The position numbers and the translations under genes are program-made. A stretch of 64,000 bases of DNA from Diplosphaera chodatii. Lineage: Eukaryota > Chlorophyta > Trebouxiophyceae > Prasiolales > Stichococcaceae. The stretch is from NCBI GenBank assembly GCA_032358165.1, contig JAALGY010000054.1, positions 1,178,001-1,242,000 on the forward strand, given 5' to 3'. Shown piece by piece: positions 48,237-56,951 of this stretch. Within the stretch, counting starts at the first letter, position 1. Each line of letters begins with the position of its first letter. The notes under the pieces were generated by a model, which was not told the origin of the DNA, made no database searches, and saw only the letters and a list, made by a program, of their open reading frames with translations.

Positions 48237-49911
48237 ATGGAGCTGGCAGCGGGATGGCCGCAGGTGGTGCGGCCGCTCACAAACCTGCGGCACAGTCACT
48301 GCGCGCTGCATGCGGGCTCACATGTGCATCAACGGCCTGCGACCCCCCTCCAGCAGCCACAGCCCCGTCACCCGCACGAAGCATGCAGATTCCGGCGAAG
48401 TGCCGCGGTTGCCGCGGCAGCAACGGCAGACAGCAAACCCGAGTGGCTCAGGCGGGTCACTTGCCTGGGTACCCTGCCTCTTTTTAAACCTTGCTAGACC
48501 GCATGGACGGCACAAGACGACATCGTTGCTGATATGCTGTAGGGAAATGGAGGCAGATGCGGCAGAGGACCCCGACATTGCCAGGGTGCTTGAGGGCGCC
48601 AATGGTGACCCCGAGGTGGTTCGAGAGCGGGTGGGCAACTCGCTCTCGAACATTCCTTGGGTCAATATGTCTGCCCAGTAGCTCAGCCAGTAAAACCGTT
48701 GCGGCGTTCTTTTATCATACAGTGTGTTGGCATGCCACTCCAGACTGACGTCGTCAGTGGTTGAGCAGATGCGGCAGTATGTTGCTGAGGCGCCGGATGA
48801 CATGATCGGCGACCGCACTGGGCAGGAGGCGCAGATGCAGGTCACCCTGCGCGACGTGGAGCCCTTCAACTTGTGGGTGCGTGTTACATGGGGCGCTGCA
48901 CGTAGATCGGTAGGCTTGGCCGCATCACTCTGCGTGTGACAGCTGCACGTCGACGGCATGTCGACCCGTGCAGCTCTTGGTATGCAGCTGTGGATGGAGA
49001 TGTACGAGGCACCATCAGAGGGTGAGGCAGAGCTGGTCGAGGAGGTGCTCAAATCCTGGTTCATGGTCGGCCGCCTGGGCGGCTTCAACGGCATGAACCT
49101 CCAGGTACGGCTGGCTGCATTCCACTGAACGACACACCTTTGCTGGCACCTGCGCCGTGCTGCAGGACGCGACAGTGCTGCTGCCATGCGAATGCACACG
49201 TCACAAGGTTCTGCCGGCCAGCTCAACCTCACACCGGGAGCGTTGCGTGTCAGGTGTTCAACAACGCGGCGGACGAGGGCGCCAGCTTCCTGGAGTATGA
49301 TGCGGAGGAGTGCGAGACGGGGCTGGATGCCCTGTTTCACGACATGAGCAACACAGAGCGCAACGGCAGCTGGCTCCGCACCTGGTGAGGCACACTGCAG
49401 TGCTGCATCGGGGGTGTCTCAGTCCAAAGAGGCTTCGTCGGCACTTTCACAGCTTTCATCTGGTGGCATGCAGGGTTAACATGGGCACGGCGGACGAGCT
49501 GGCAATCGATGTCCTAATCAACATGCTGTCCAACTTCAGCCGCGAGTGCGTCTCATGCAAGTGTCATACGTGCTGTGGTGCATCCCCGCATTCTGATGGA
49601 GTCGGCAGCTGAGTCATGGCTAACCCCATCCATGTAACAGGAACCTGGGCATCAAACACCTCTTCATTGGCGGCGAGAATGAGGATTGGAAGGTGCCAGA
49701 GATGCAGCTGCCCAAGGTGAGAACCTTTCTGTGGTATCGCATTTGGAAGACATGCAGTTGTGTCCCGCTTTCCCATTGCATCGTCGGTTGTGGCGCAGCA
49801 TTTGGTGCTATGGCGCAGGGTCAAATGGACCCAATGCAAACGAACATGCCGTTCGACGACGATGTATTCCGGCAATTTGAGGATGGACTGTTTGATGATG
49901 ATGACGAGTGA
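48237..49911 (+). CDS. DUF3531 family protein, plastid-targeted
   Basis: ATG 48237 starts MELAAGWPQVVRPLTNLRHS, a His/Arg/Ala-rich transit peptide running to about SKPEWLRR. Later exons give EMEADAAEDPDIARVLEGAN, EQMRQYVAEAPDDMIGD and MQLWMEMYEAPSEGEAELVE joined to EVLKSWFMVGRLGGFNGMN. They continue with FLEYDAEECETGLDALFHDM, VNMGTADELAIDVLINMLSN and NLGIKHLFIGGENEDW, with an acidic tail FEDGLFDDDDE ending at 49911. This block order is that of plant DUF3531 proteins (for example At5g08400), conserved from cyanobacteria to plants with unknown function. The exact first splice junction (donor after WLRR, acceptor near 48541) does not resolve cleanly by eye. Confidence 0.85.
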
Positions 49912-50350
49912 AGGGCGTTTGGTGTTCACCGAGTGCTAGTGTGGTACATCCAACTGAATCGTCCCAAAAGCTAGCCTTGCTTGGACGAACTGCTTCCGGA
50001 GCTACCACTGCTGCATCCCGGTGCATGGTGAAGAGAGGAAGAGACCCCTGAGCCTCAGTCAGCCCCCAAGATGCAAGACAGCGCCTTGTGGCCACAGCAT
50101 GTGGTGCCCTGAAAATTTTTGGAGCGCCAGTCATATGCTCGTTACATTACAAGGCGCTCTGCTCAAGCGTTGACAGGCTTGCGCACATGAGCCATTCTGT
50201 CGGGGGTTCCTCTGGGCTCCTGCGCTGACGGAACCCTTGTCTGCGCATCCCATAAGGATTCAAACAGTCAGTGCGGTTTGTCCAGTCTCACACCGTGGGC
50301 AAAGTTTGACAACACCTCCGCAGGCAAATTGGGGGCTTGCGCCTAGCAAC
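49912..50350. other. Spacer between DUF3531 gene and small ORF
   Basis: About 440 bases with no convincing exon. A CCTCCGCAG acceptor-like site lies just upstream of the small ORF (about 50316-50324), so part of this may be an intron or 5' UTR of that gene. Confidence 0.45.
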
Positions 50351-50704
50351 ATGCTGAACCATCCATACGTCGTGGCAGCGTTCGAGGGCGCCGGTGCCAT
50401 GGTCGGCATCGCGCTCGGCACAAAGCATGTGGTCAAGGAGCTGCTCCTCTGCGCACTCGGCAGCAGCACCACACGGCGCAAAGCCGCCAAACCAGCCAGG
50501 TCCCAGCGTGACACCGAATGGGCGTACGTCAAAATCATGCAGATGGGTGCCTTGAGCCCCTCAAAGGGTAGCGTCAAGGCACCAACCACGCCGGAGCCCT
50601 TCACGCCGCGCCTCCCATCCGGTGCCACCTCGGACTCTGTTGCAGTCATGTCGCACCCCATTGTGCTGACGAGCTCGGGGCCGAGCTCCGACTCGGAGGA
50701 CTGA
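50351..50704 (+). CDS. Small orphan protein with one hydrophobic segment
   Basis: ATG 50351 to TGA 50702-50704 encodes 117 residues. The N-terminus has a glycine/alanine-rich hydrophobic stretch (VVAAFEGAGAMVGIALG, then VVKELLLCALG). A basic patch (TTRRKAAKPARSQR) and a Ser/Thr/Pro-rich acidic end (SSGPSSDSED) follow. The frame stays open upstream to about 50237 through an acceptor-like CCGCAG, so this may instead be the last exon of a longer gene. I recognise no family. Composition and the clean start-to-stop reading favour a real gene, but there is no homology support. Confidence 0.45.
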   Translation: MLNHPYVVAAFEGAGAMVGIALGTKHVVKELLLCALGSSTTRRKAAKPARSQRDTEWAYVKIMQMGALSPSKGSVKAPTTPEPFTPRLPSGATSDSVAVMSHPIVLTSSGPSSDSED

Positions 50705-51223
50705 AAGGCGACTCACAGTGCTGCTGCAACCAACGGCACATGGACTTCGAGGAACCGTCACATGTTCGCATCAGCAAAAGTCATGTATACATGGGCAAGA
50801 ATTTGCCGATGTCGCAATCGCGATTCTTGCCCGGAATGTGTGTTTGTCCATCTGACAGTGGCTGAAGAGGCTTTAGGTTGTATGTGATTTAGGATTCTTA
50901 TTCAGAGATGCGTATTCAGGAGCGTTCAGGTAGGAGGAACTGCTGGACACCTGTACACTAGTTTGACCGTCCACAGTGGGTTGCTGAGCGTCCGCCCAGC
51001 GCAGATTCAGTTTTGACGATATCCAGCAGCATTGTTGCACCGCCTGTGCGGCACAAGTTGACACCTTGTCAGGGATGTGATTGAAGTTTCAGACGTTGTC
51101 GACAGGTTGAATTGAACGACTCATGAAGGAGGATGCAGGCCTACAGCAACATGCATATACCAGTCCCCCTCACCTGACGTCAGGCGGAACGCTGGATATG
51201 GAGGATGACGGTACACTGGCCAG
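50705..51223. other. Convergent 3' spacer
   Basis: About 520 bases between the small ORF stop and the stop of the CIR_N gene. Relatively AT-rich in its middle part, with no coding signal. Confidence 0.55.
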
Positions 51224-52547
51224 TCACCGCCTGTCCTTCTTCTCCTTCTTGTGCGTTTTGTGCTTTTTTGAGTGCAAGCGTGCCAGGTCCACCGGGTCAA
51301 CGCCCGCAGACTTCAGAAACGCTTCCGCCGCTTCCAGCTCCTTCCGCTTGCGCTCCTCCTTCGCTGCCTTGGCTGCCCTCTTTTCTGCCTTCAGCAGCGC
51401 TCGGGCCTGCCGCTCCAGCTCGGCCGCATCAGGCGGCGGCATCGCGGCCGCATCCTCGTCCGAATCACTGACAAGAATTTGCTGGTTGGCGCCGTCTGCT
51501 GCCTGCATGGGAGTGCAATGTGTGAGGCGCCCGAGCTCGTTGTATCGCGGCGCCATCAACTCAGAACCAGGCATGCAGAGCGGGCGCGATGGGCTGAGGC
51601 GTGCACGCATACAGCAGGTGCCCAACCTGTCCGCCGCGCGGGGGGCTGCGGCGGCCCATCAGGCCATGGGTGCCCGGCTTCAGCTCAAAGCGCTCGTCGG
51701 TGCGCAGCGCGGCCACCGCGCCCAGCATGTGCTTGACGTGGCCCTCCTTGGGTGGCGGCGGCGGCCCGCGGCCCCGGCCCCGCCCCCGGCCGCCCCCCTC
51801 AGCGCCCGCCGCCGCACCATCAGCGGCGCCACCCCGGCCCGCCGCCGCTTGACCCCCCTGACCAGCTGCCTCTGCCTGTCCAGGGCATAGGTGAGCATGC
51901 TGGCGCAAATGCAGATTCCCGTTGCACATAGCAGGCAGCATGCAGCTCTGTGTGTCCTAACTGAGCCGTCGCATGGGCACACGCTCACCTGCGCAGCTGC
52001 CTTGCGCTCGACAATGTCGATGCCTGGCGGCTTCTGGTACATGAACGCGATGGCCGCCCGTGCCGCGTGCTTCTTTTGCTCCTCGGGGCTGAGGTACGAC
52101 AGCGTCTTCATGTAGTCCTGCTCTGCCTCGAACTCTGAACAGCCACCAAGCCGACGTCATCAGCATGCAGGAGCTACCACCCAGGATGCGCCAGCTGTTG
52201 CACTTGCCCAGCATCAGCTCACCTTGCTTCGCAAGCGCATTGCGCTTTGCAACAGCGATGGACTCCTGCTCCGCTTCGTACGCCCTGGCCTGATTCTTGA
52301 AGTTGCTGGGGTGCCATGGCTTCTGGTTCAGGAAGTTGTGGCTCCTGCATCAAGTGCAGTGGTGAGTGTGCCTGCAGCGTCTGGTGTCTTTGCAGACAGT
52401 CATGGAGGCGGGTACGTGCAGACGTGCTTGGCAAGTAAAGGACATAGGGGGGAGGAGCACACACCATGCTGTGCCCGTGCCCCGCGGGTCGTACTTGTCT
52501 CCAGCTGCTTTGGAGTCGCCCCTCGCACCTGATGCGGAATGCAGCAT
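51224..52547 (-). CDS. CIR_N-domain protein (CIR1/CWC25-type, spliceosome-associated)
   Basis: ATG 52547 begins MLHSASGARGDSKAAGDKYD, followed by PRGTGTAW. A GTGTGTG donor joins exon 52350-52227, SHNFLNQKPWHPSNFKNQAR then AYEAEQESIAVAKRNALAK. Next come EQDYMKTLSYLSPEEQKKHA and AAIAFMYQKPPGIDIVERKA. The FLNQKPWHPxxxxNQxxxxxAEQE block is the CIR_N domain, and MYQKPPG is the matching short motif seen in CIR1 relatives. A Gly/Arg (GRGRGRG) segment, then EGHVKHMLGAVAAL and LKPGTHGLMGRR follow. The C-terminus is a charged helix, ELERQARALLKAEKRAAKAA, with a basic end KKHKTHKKEKKDRR. CIR_N proteins include splicing factors and Notch-pathway corepressor partners. In an alga a splicing role is the likely one. 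About five exons. Confidence 0.8.
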
Positions 52548-53437
52548 ACAACAGAGTGGCAGGTAGAGACCATCTGTGCGTCGTCAGTGCAGCTGCTGTA
52601 CCTGATCAACGCTCATTTTTGTTTGAAAGACGCTGCAGATTGCGATCCAGCTCGCACCTGCAAGCGCGCCGCGGGCCGGCGCTTTGTGTCGTGCCACTGG
52701 TATCTCAGAGCCCGACATGCTGGGTGAACCTCTGTGTGTTGTCAGTTGCCTGACCCGATCAATCCACAGCTGTATCGTGCACATGGCGCGTCATCCTGCC
52801 TGATGCAGCCATGCGTCAAGCGCACACCAGGCAGCACCGACCAAAGTTCGCTGCAACAAAGTATCTGATGGGGCTTGCTACATTCTTGTTGCAAGCAGGC
52901 GGCCAGCTGGAGCACGCGTGTTCTGCAATCCGACCAGCACAGCCTGCTGGATGCGCCCCGGCGTATGTCGCAGCGCTGGCTGCTTGCGGCAAGCAAGCGT
53001 CCAGGTGGGTTGCCTGGCACTGACCAACGAATACCCTCAACACCTTGGCACAATCCGTTGTGTCCCACTTTTTTGATGCGTTCAGGAAGCTGCTGCCAAC
53101 GGCGTTGGCAGCGTTGGCCCAACGCTGACAGCGGGGGCGAGCAGGGGTGGCAACCATGCATGAGGCCATGCAGGATGCAGCTGCTGCACTCGAGGGTAGA
53201 TGACTGCAGAACACCGTTCGCGCAGCGTGCAGCCTGCCGACGTGATCTCCTGCGTGTCTGGACAGCGGCGCACAGGCAATGCTCATCTGGGCGACCAGCT
53301 CGAGACCACCATTCGGTGTCGATCCACCCATCGCTCGTTGTGGCACAAGCTGTCTTCAAGCTGTTGCGTCGTAGACCGTACTGTGCAACGACAGTGCTGC
53401 GACAGCGCTTATATCAAACACCGCTTGCTGACGCGCA
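52548..53437. promoter_or_regulatory. Head-to-head spacer with unassigned open frames
   Basis: About 890 bases between the CIR_N gene (-) and VTA1 (+). Three overlapping frames stay open for 500-650 bases in this stretch (minus 53359-52742 and 53346-52816; plus 52875-53507). The minus frame holding SSFLNASKKWDTTDCAKVLR looks protein-like, but I recognise no family and no splice partners. Promoters of both genes must lie here. Confidence 0.35.
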
Positions 53438-56355
53438 ATGGCTGGGACAGAGGATGAACAAGCCCAGACGAAGGCCATCCTGCCCTTTCTGCAGGTTGGC
53501 AGCATGAACTTGAGCTGTATATCTGCTTTCACAATACTCATAGGTGCCCTTGATGATATAGCAGGCATCGCTGACCAAACTATGTCCATGATCTGCTGCA
53601 GCGCGCTGATGAAATATCAAGGCTTGAGCCCAAGGTGTACTCCCTGCCCAGTTGCCATGGGCTGAGCTGTTGCCGCGGCTGTGTGAAAGTGACAGCAGGC
53701 ACACGTCAGATATAACGTTCACAGATGTTCATTGGTTGACCTTGCCTGCAGGTTGCATACTACTGCCGCATGTACGCCGTTGACATGGTGAGTCAGCATC
53801 TGCACCATTGCAACCTTGACCATGCCTCTGACGGCAGTGTTAGCTGCTATGTTTGTACCACATGGACACTGCGGTCAGCCGGTAGCGACGCCGTGGCGCG
53901 CATCCTACAGGGCATACAGATGAAGAGCCGCGGTCCAAAGTTTGAGGGCGTGCTGAGAGCGCTCATTGCAAAGCTGGAGCGAGACAAGCCAGCCGCTGGC
54001 CTCGGCGACGGCGACAAGGAGTACTGCCGCAACTTTGCAGAGTCCATATTTGCACGTGCCGATAAGATCGACCGTGCTGGACGTGCCGACAAGAGCACCT
54101 GCCTCACCTTTTACGCTGCCACAATCTTCATCGAGGTGTGAGCCAATCCCCCAGCTGGCCGCAGTGATACAGGAGCGCATTGCGTGTCCTCATTTACGCT
54201 CGTATGTCGGTGATGTGCACAGTCTAGAGTGCTTTCAAGTCCGTGGCAGATGTTGCATCGCAGATTCTGAGACAGTTTGGCAGTCTGCCGGAGGACCTGG
54301 TAGACTTGCAGCGCTACGCGGCGTGGAAGGCTGCCGACATTCGCAAGGCGCTGCGCGAGGGCCGGCAGCCGACACCCGGCAACGGCGACGCTGCGCCCGA
54401 TGACCTGCTGCCGGGCGTGCCTCCGCATGAGGTGCGGGGGCTGCCTCTGCACAACCAGCTGCCGCATGCCGACACCACCTGCCAACACAGCAGACTCGTT
54501 GCCTACACACTGCTGCATTGCGTTTCAGATGGCCAACATTGCGCCGTCCGACGCGTCCGGAAGGCCAGATGGCCAGCCGCCAGCCACCACCGTGGAGGCA
54601 GCGGGCCTCGGCGGCCTGCACATCAACGACTCGCACTCCGCGCCTGAGCTGCAAGCCCCGCCGCTCGGTCCGAGCCACGGCTGGAATGGCGCAGCGCCCC
54701 CACCACAGCACAGCTCTGACAGTACGCCAGCCGACAGCAGGCCGTGGCCTCACGAATCGCACCCCAGCGCCCCAGCAGCCCAGTCGCCGTCCGAGCCGCA
54801 ATTGTCCCCGAGCTCCGAGCATGCTGGTTCATACCAGACCTCATACCAGCAGCCTCCGCCGCCGTCAGGTTTTCACTACACTGCTGACTATGCATTACAA
54901 CAGCATGCTGCAACTGGTGCTTGTTCCCAGCCACAAGCATCGAGCGATTAGTGAAAACCGATCTCTATCATGCAGGGGTGGGCTTCAGCGGGCGGAATGA
55001 CGGCAGCAGTGGGTCTGGCTTGCCATCAGCACCGTCATTTACACGCTCCGTTTCAGTCGCCTCCTCTGCTGACCAGCAGCCGGCAGGGCACGCGCTTGCG
55101 CCTCGGTATGCACCGGGCCGCCGCGTGCTGTACGACGCATTTGACGAGTCGGAGCCCGTGCGTGGCACCGTCGCCAAGGTCGATTGGCAAGGTACAGTCA
55201 CTGCGTTGCCGCGTTGGTGTGAATGGACTTCCATCACTGCTGTGTGGTCAGCAGATGACTCCGCAGGTTGCCAGACTGTTTGTGCCAGCAGAGCGCTGAC
55301 TGTGTCTGGGCAAGGCAGCAATGCAATGAGGTGTGCTCATGCGCCGTGTGGCGCAGACAGCAAGTGGCTGTACACTGTGGCGCTGCCGAAGAAGATCGTG
55401 CGCGTGCATGAGCACATCCTTGGCGCCAGAGTACCGGCAGGGCGAGGCGCTGATGTACCGCACGCCTGATGGGCGGGAGACTCCAGTCGTCGCCATCGCC
55501 ACAGACTCCGCCTACTGGCAAGGCTTCTCAAGCAGCACACATGCGCACTGCTGAGCGACACCACTTTGCGCGCTTGATAGTGTATTGCAACATCGCTGTG
55601 CGGACAGCACCATCTGCATCGCTGCAGGCGCCCAAGCTACCAGATCCGGCTGCCGTCGGGACAGGAGGTGAGCGTCACTGATGAGGTGCTGACGCCAGCG
55701 CAGCAGCCGCCGCAGCAGTCAGCAGAGCAGCCGCCAGTGGGACAAGCAGCCCACGTCTCGTTGGCTGGCCCGCCGCCTGCACCTGCACCACTACCAAGCC
55801 AGACGTCAGACCAGCAGCACCCCGCTGTGCCACCGAACTTCCAACCTGCAGGTCAGCTTCCCTTGCTTGTGCGCCTGAGGACAGCCCAGTTCTGCTCGGT
55901 GCCCTTCAGATACAATCGTCTGGCCACGTTGCGTTTGTGGACACTTGTTCACGGCTGTGAACCTGCCATGCAATGCTGCAGACGCCAGCTACCCTCGCTT
56001 TGGGTCACAGCCACCGCCCACTCGTCCACCTCCGCTGGCGAGCCCGCCCAGGCAGCCACAGCAGGCGCCTCCGCCCGCTGACAGTGAGTTGCTCCAACTG
56101 ACCATCAGGAACAGTGCCTGCAAGACGCGTCGCCTTGTTGTATGCGGACGACTGCATGTAGACTTGGGGATAAACTGGCGGCTCTCTGCAGATGCAGCAT
56201 ACACGCCAGCGCCAGGTTTCAAGCCTGCATTGACGGCGGTCACGGAGGCGCAGAAGTGTGCCAAGTATGCGGTCAGCTCCCTTGGCTTTGAAGATGTGCC
56301 AACAGCCGTCAGATATCTGCAAGATGCACTACGGCTGCTGACACAACCGCCATAG
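53438..56355 (+). CDS. VTA1: VTA1/LIP5 (Vps4 activator, ESCRT-III) with inserted Tudor-like repeats
   Basis: ATG 53438 gives MAGTEDEQAQTKAILPFLQ. A 33-base exon (53602-53634) gives RADEISRLEPK, followed by VAYYCRMYAVDM and GSDAVARILQGIQMKSRG. Then come VLRALIAKLERDKPAAGL, FAESIFARADKIDRAGRAD, CLTFYAATIFIE and the second MIT-like part LQRYAAWKAADIRKALREG. This is the N-terminal MIT domain pair that binds ESCRT-III subunits. A long Ser/Pro/Gln linker follows. The C-terminal VTA1 domain, GFKPALTAVTEAQKCAKYAV then FEDVPTAVRYLQDALRLL, binds Vps4 and stimulates its ATPase. Stop is at 56353-56355. Unlike the usual linker, residues encoded at about 55080-55680 form two similar modules, LAPRYAPGRRVLYD... 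and LAPEYRQGEALMYR..., each ending in a strand-rich YTVALP/YQIRLP segment. An apparent one-base frameshift lies at about 55422. The product acts at endosomes in multivesicular body formation. Confidence 0.92.
53602..53634 (+). other. 33-base microexon of VTA1
   Basis: Flanked by CTGCAG and GTGTAC, this encodes RADEISRLEPK. It connects AILPFLQ to VAYYCRMYAVDM in phase 0, exactly the residues expected in the first MIT helix region of VTA1. Confidence 0.85.
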
Positions 56356-56951
56356 GACAATGTACGAGCGTCAATCTTGCTTCGCTCTCGGCTTGACAAT
56401 CTCAGTATACACACAGTATCAGCAAGATTCCTTCGAGACAGCGTCATGGACTTGTAACAACGGCATTGGGTGATCAGCAACGTTAATCGATGGAAAGCAT
56501 GGCCTGTTGTGCCCTGGTGCTCGTAAAGTAAAACCACTTTGATTCGTAAACCTCATTCCTCGTGTTACGCATGCTGCGGTTCCGACAGCCGGACCACTAT
56601 ATTCTTCTGCGGCAGCCGCACGGCCCACAACGTTGCACACATGCAGACCGGCAGCTTTCACCATTCTTACTAGCCGTCTTGCTCCGAGCTCGGCTGTGCT
56701 CACAGCACGCGGAAGCGCTCTTGGTGTCTGAAGTGTTTCAGATCACTTTTCCTGATCGTGCGCCCCACAAGCTGCCACGGCTCCCTTCGGGATTGCCAAA
56801 ACTGCCAGGCCAGGCGTTGAGGGGGTGTCGCAGCGGATTACTCTTCGCCAGTGCCAGAGGATGGTCCAAGGTGAGACATCACGACACGCAAGTGCAGGAC
56901 AAAGCGTGAGCAACATGCCCATCGCGTGCCACCTGCTTAAGACGCCTACAC
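56356..56951. other. Spacer with possible 5' exon of the UBL/SANT gene
   Basis: About 595 bases after VTA1. A TGTAA poly(A) candidate lies at 56453-56457. From 56571 a plus frame stays open to about 56905 and includes SEVFQITFPDRAPHKLPRLP. This may be an upstream exon of the next gene, but I could not link it confidently. Confidence 0.4.
56453..56457 (+). terminator. Putative TGTAA poly(A) signal for VTA1
   Basis: TGTAA lies 98 bases after the VTA1 stop codon. It matches the chlorophyte poly(A) signal in sequence and distance. Confidence 0.45.

Noticed and set aside
51123..51890. 255-codon plus-strand open frame
   Set aside because: Antisense to the CIR_N gene, whose minus-strand reading is well supported.
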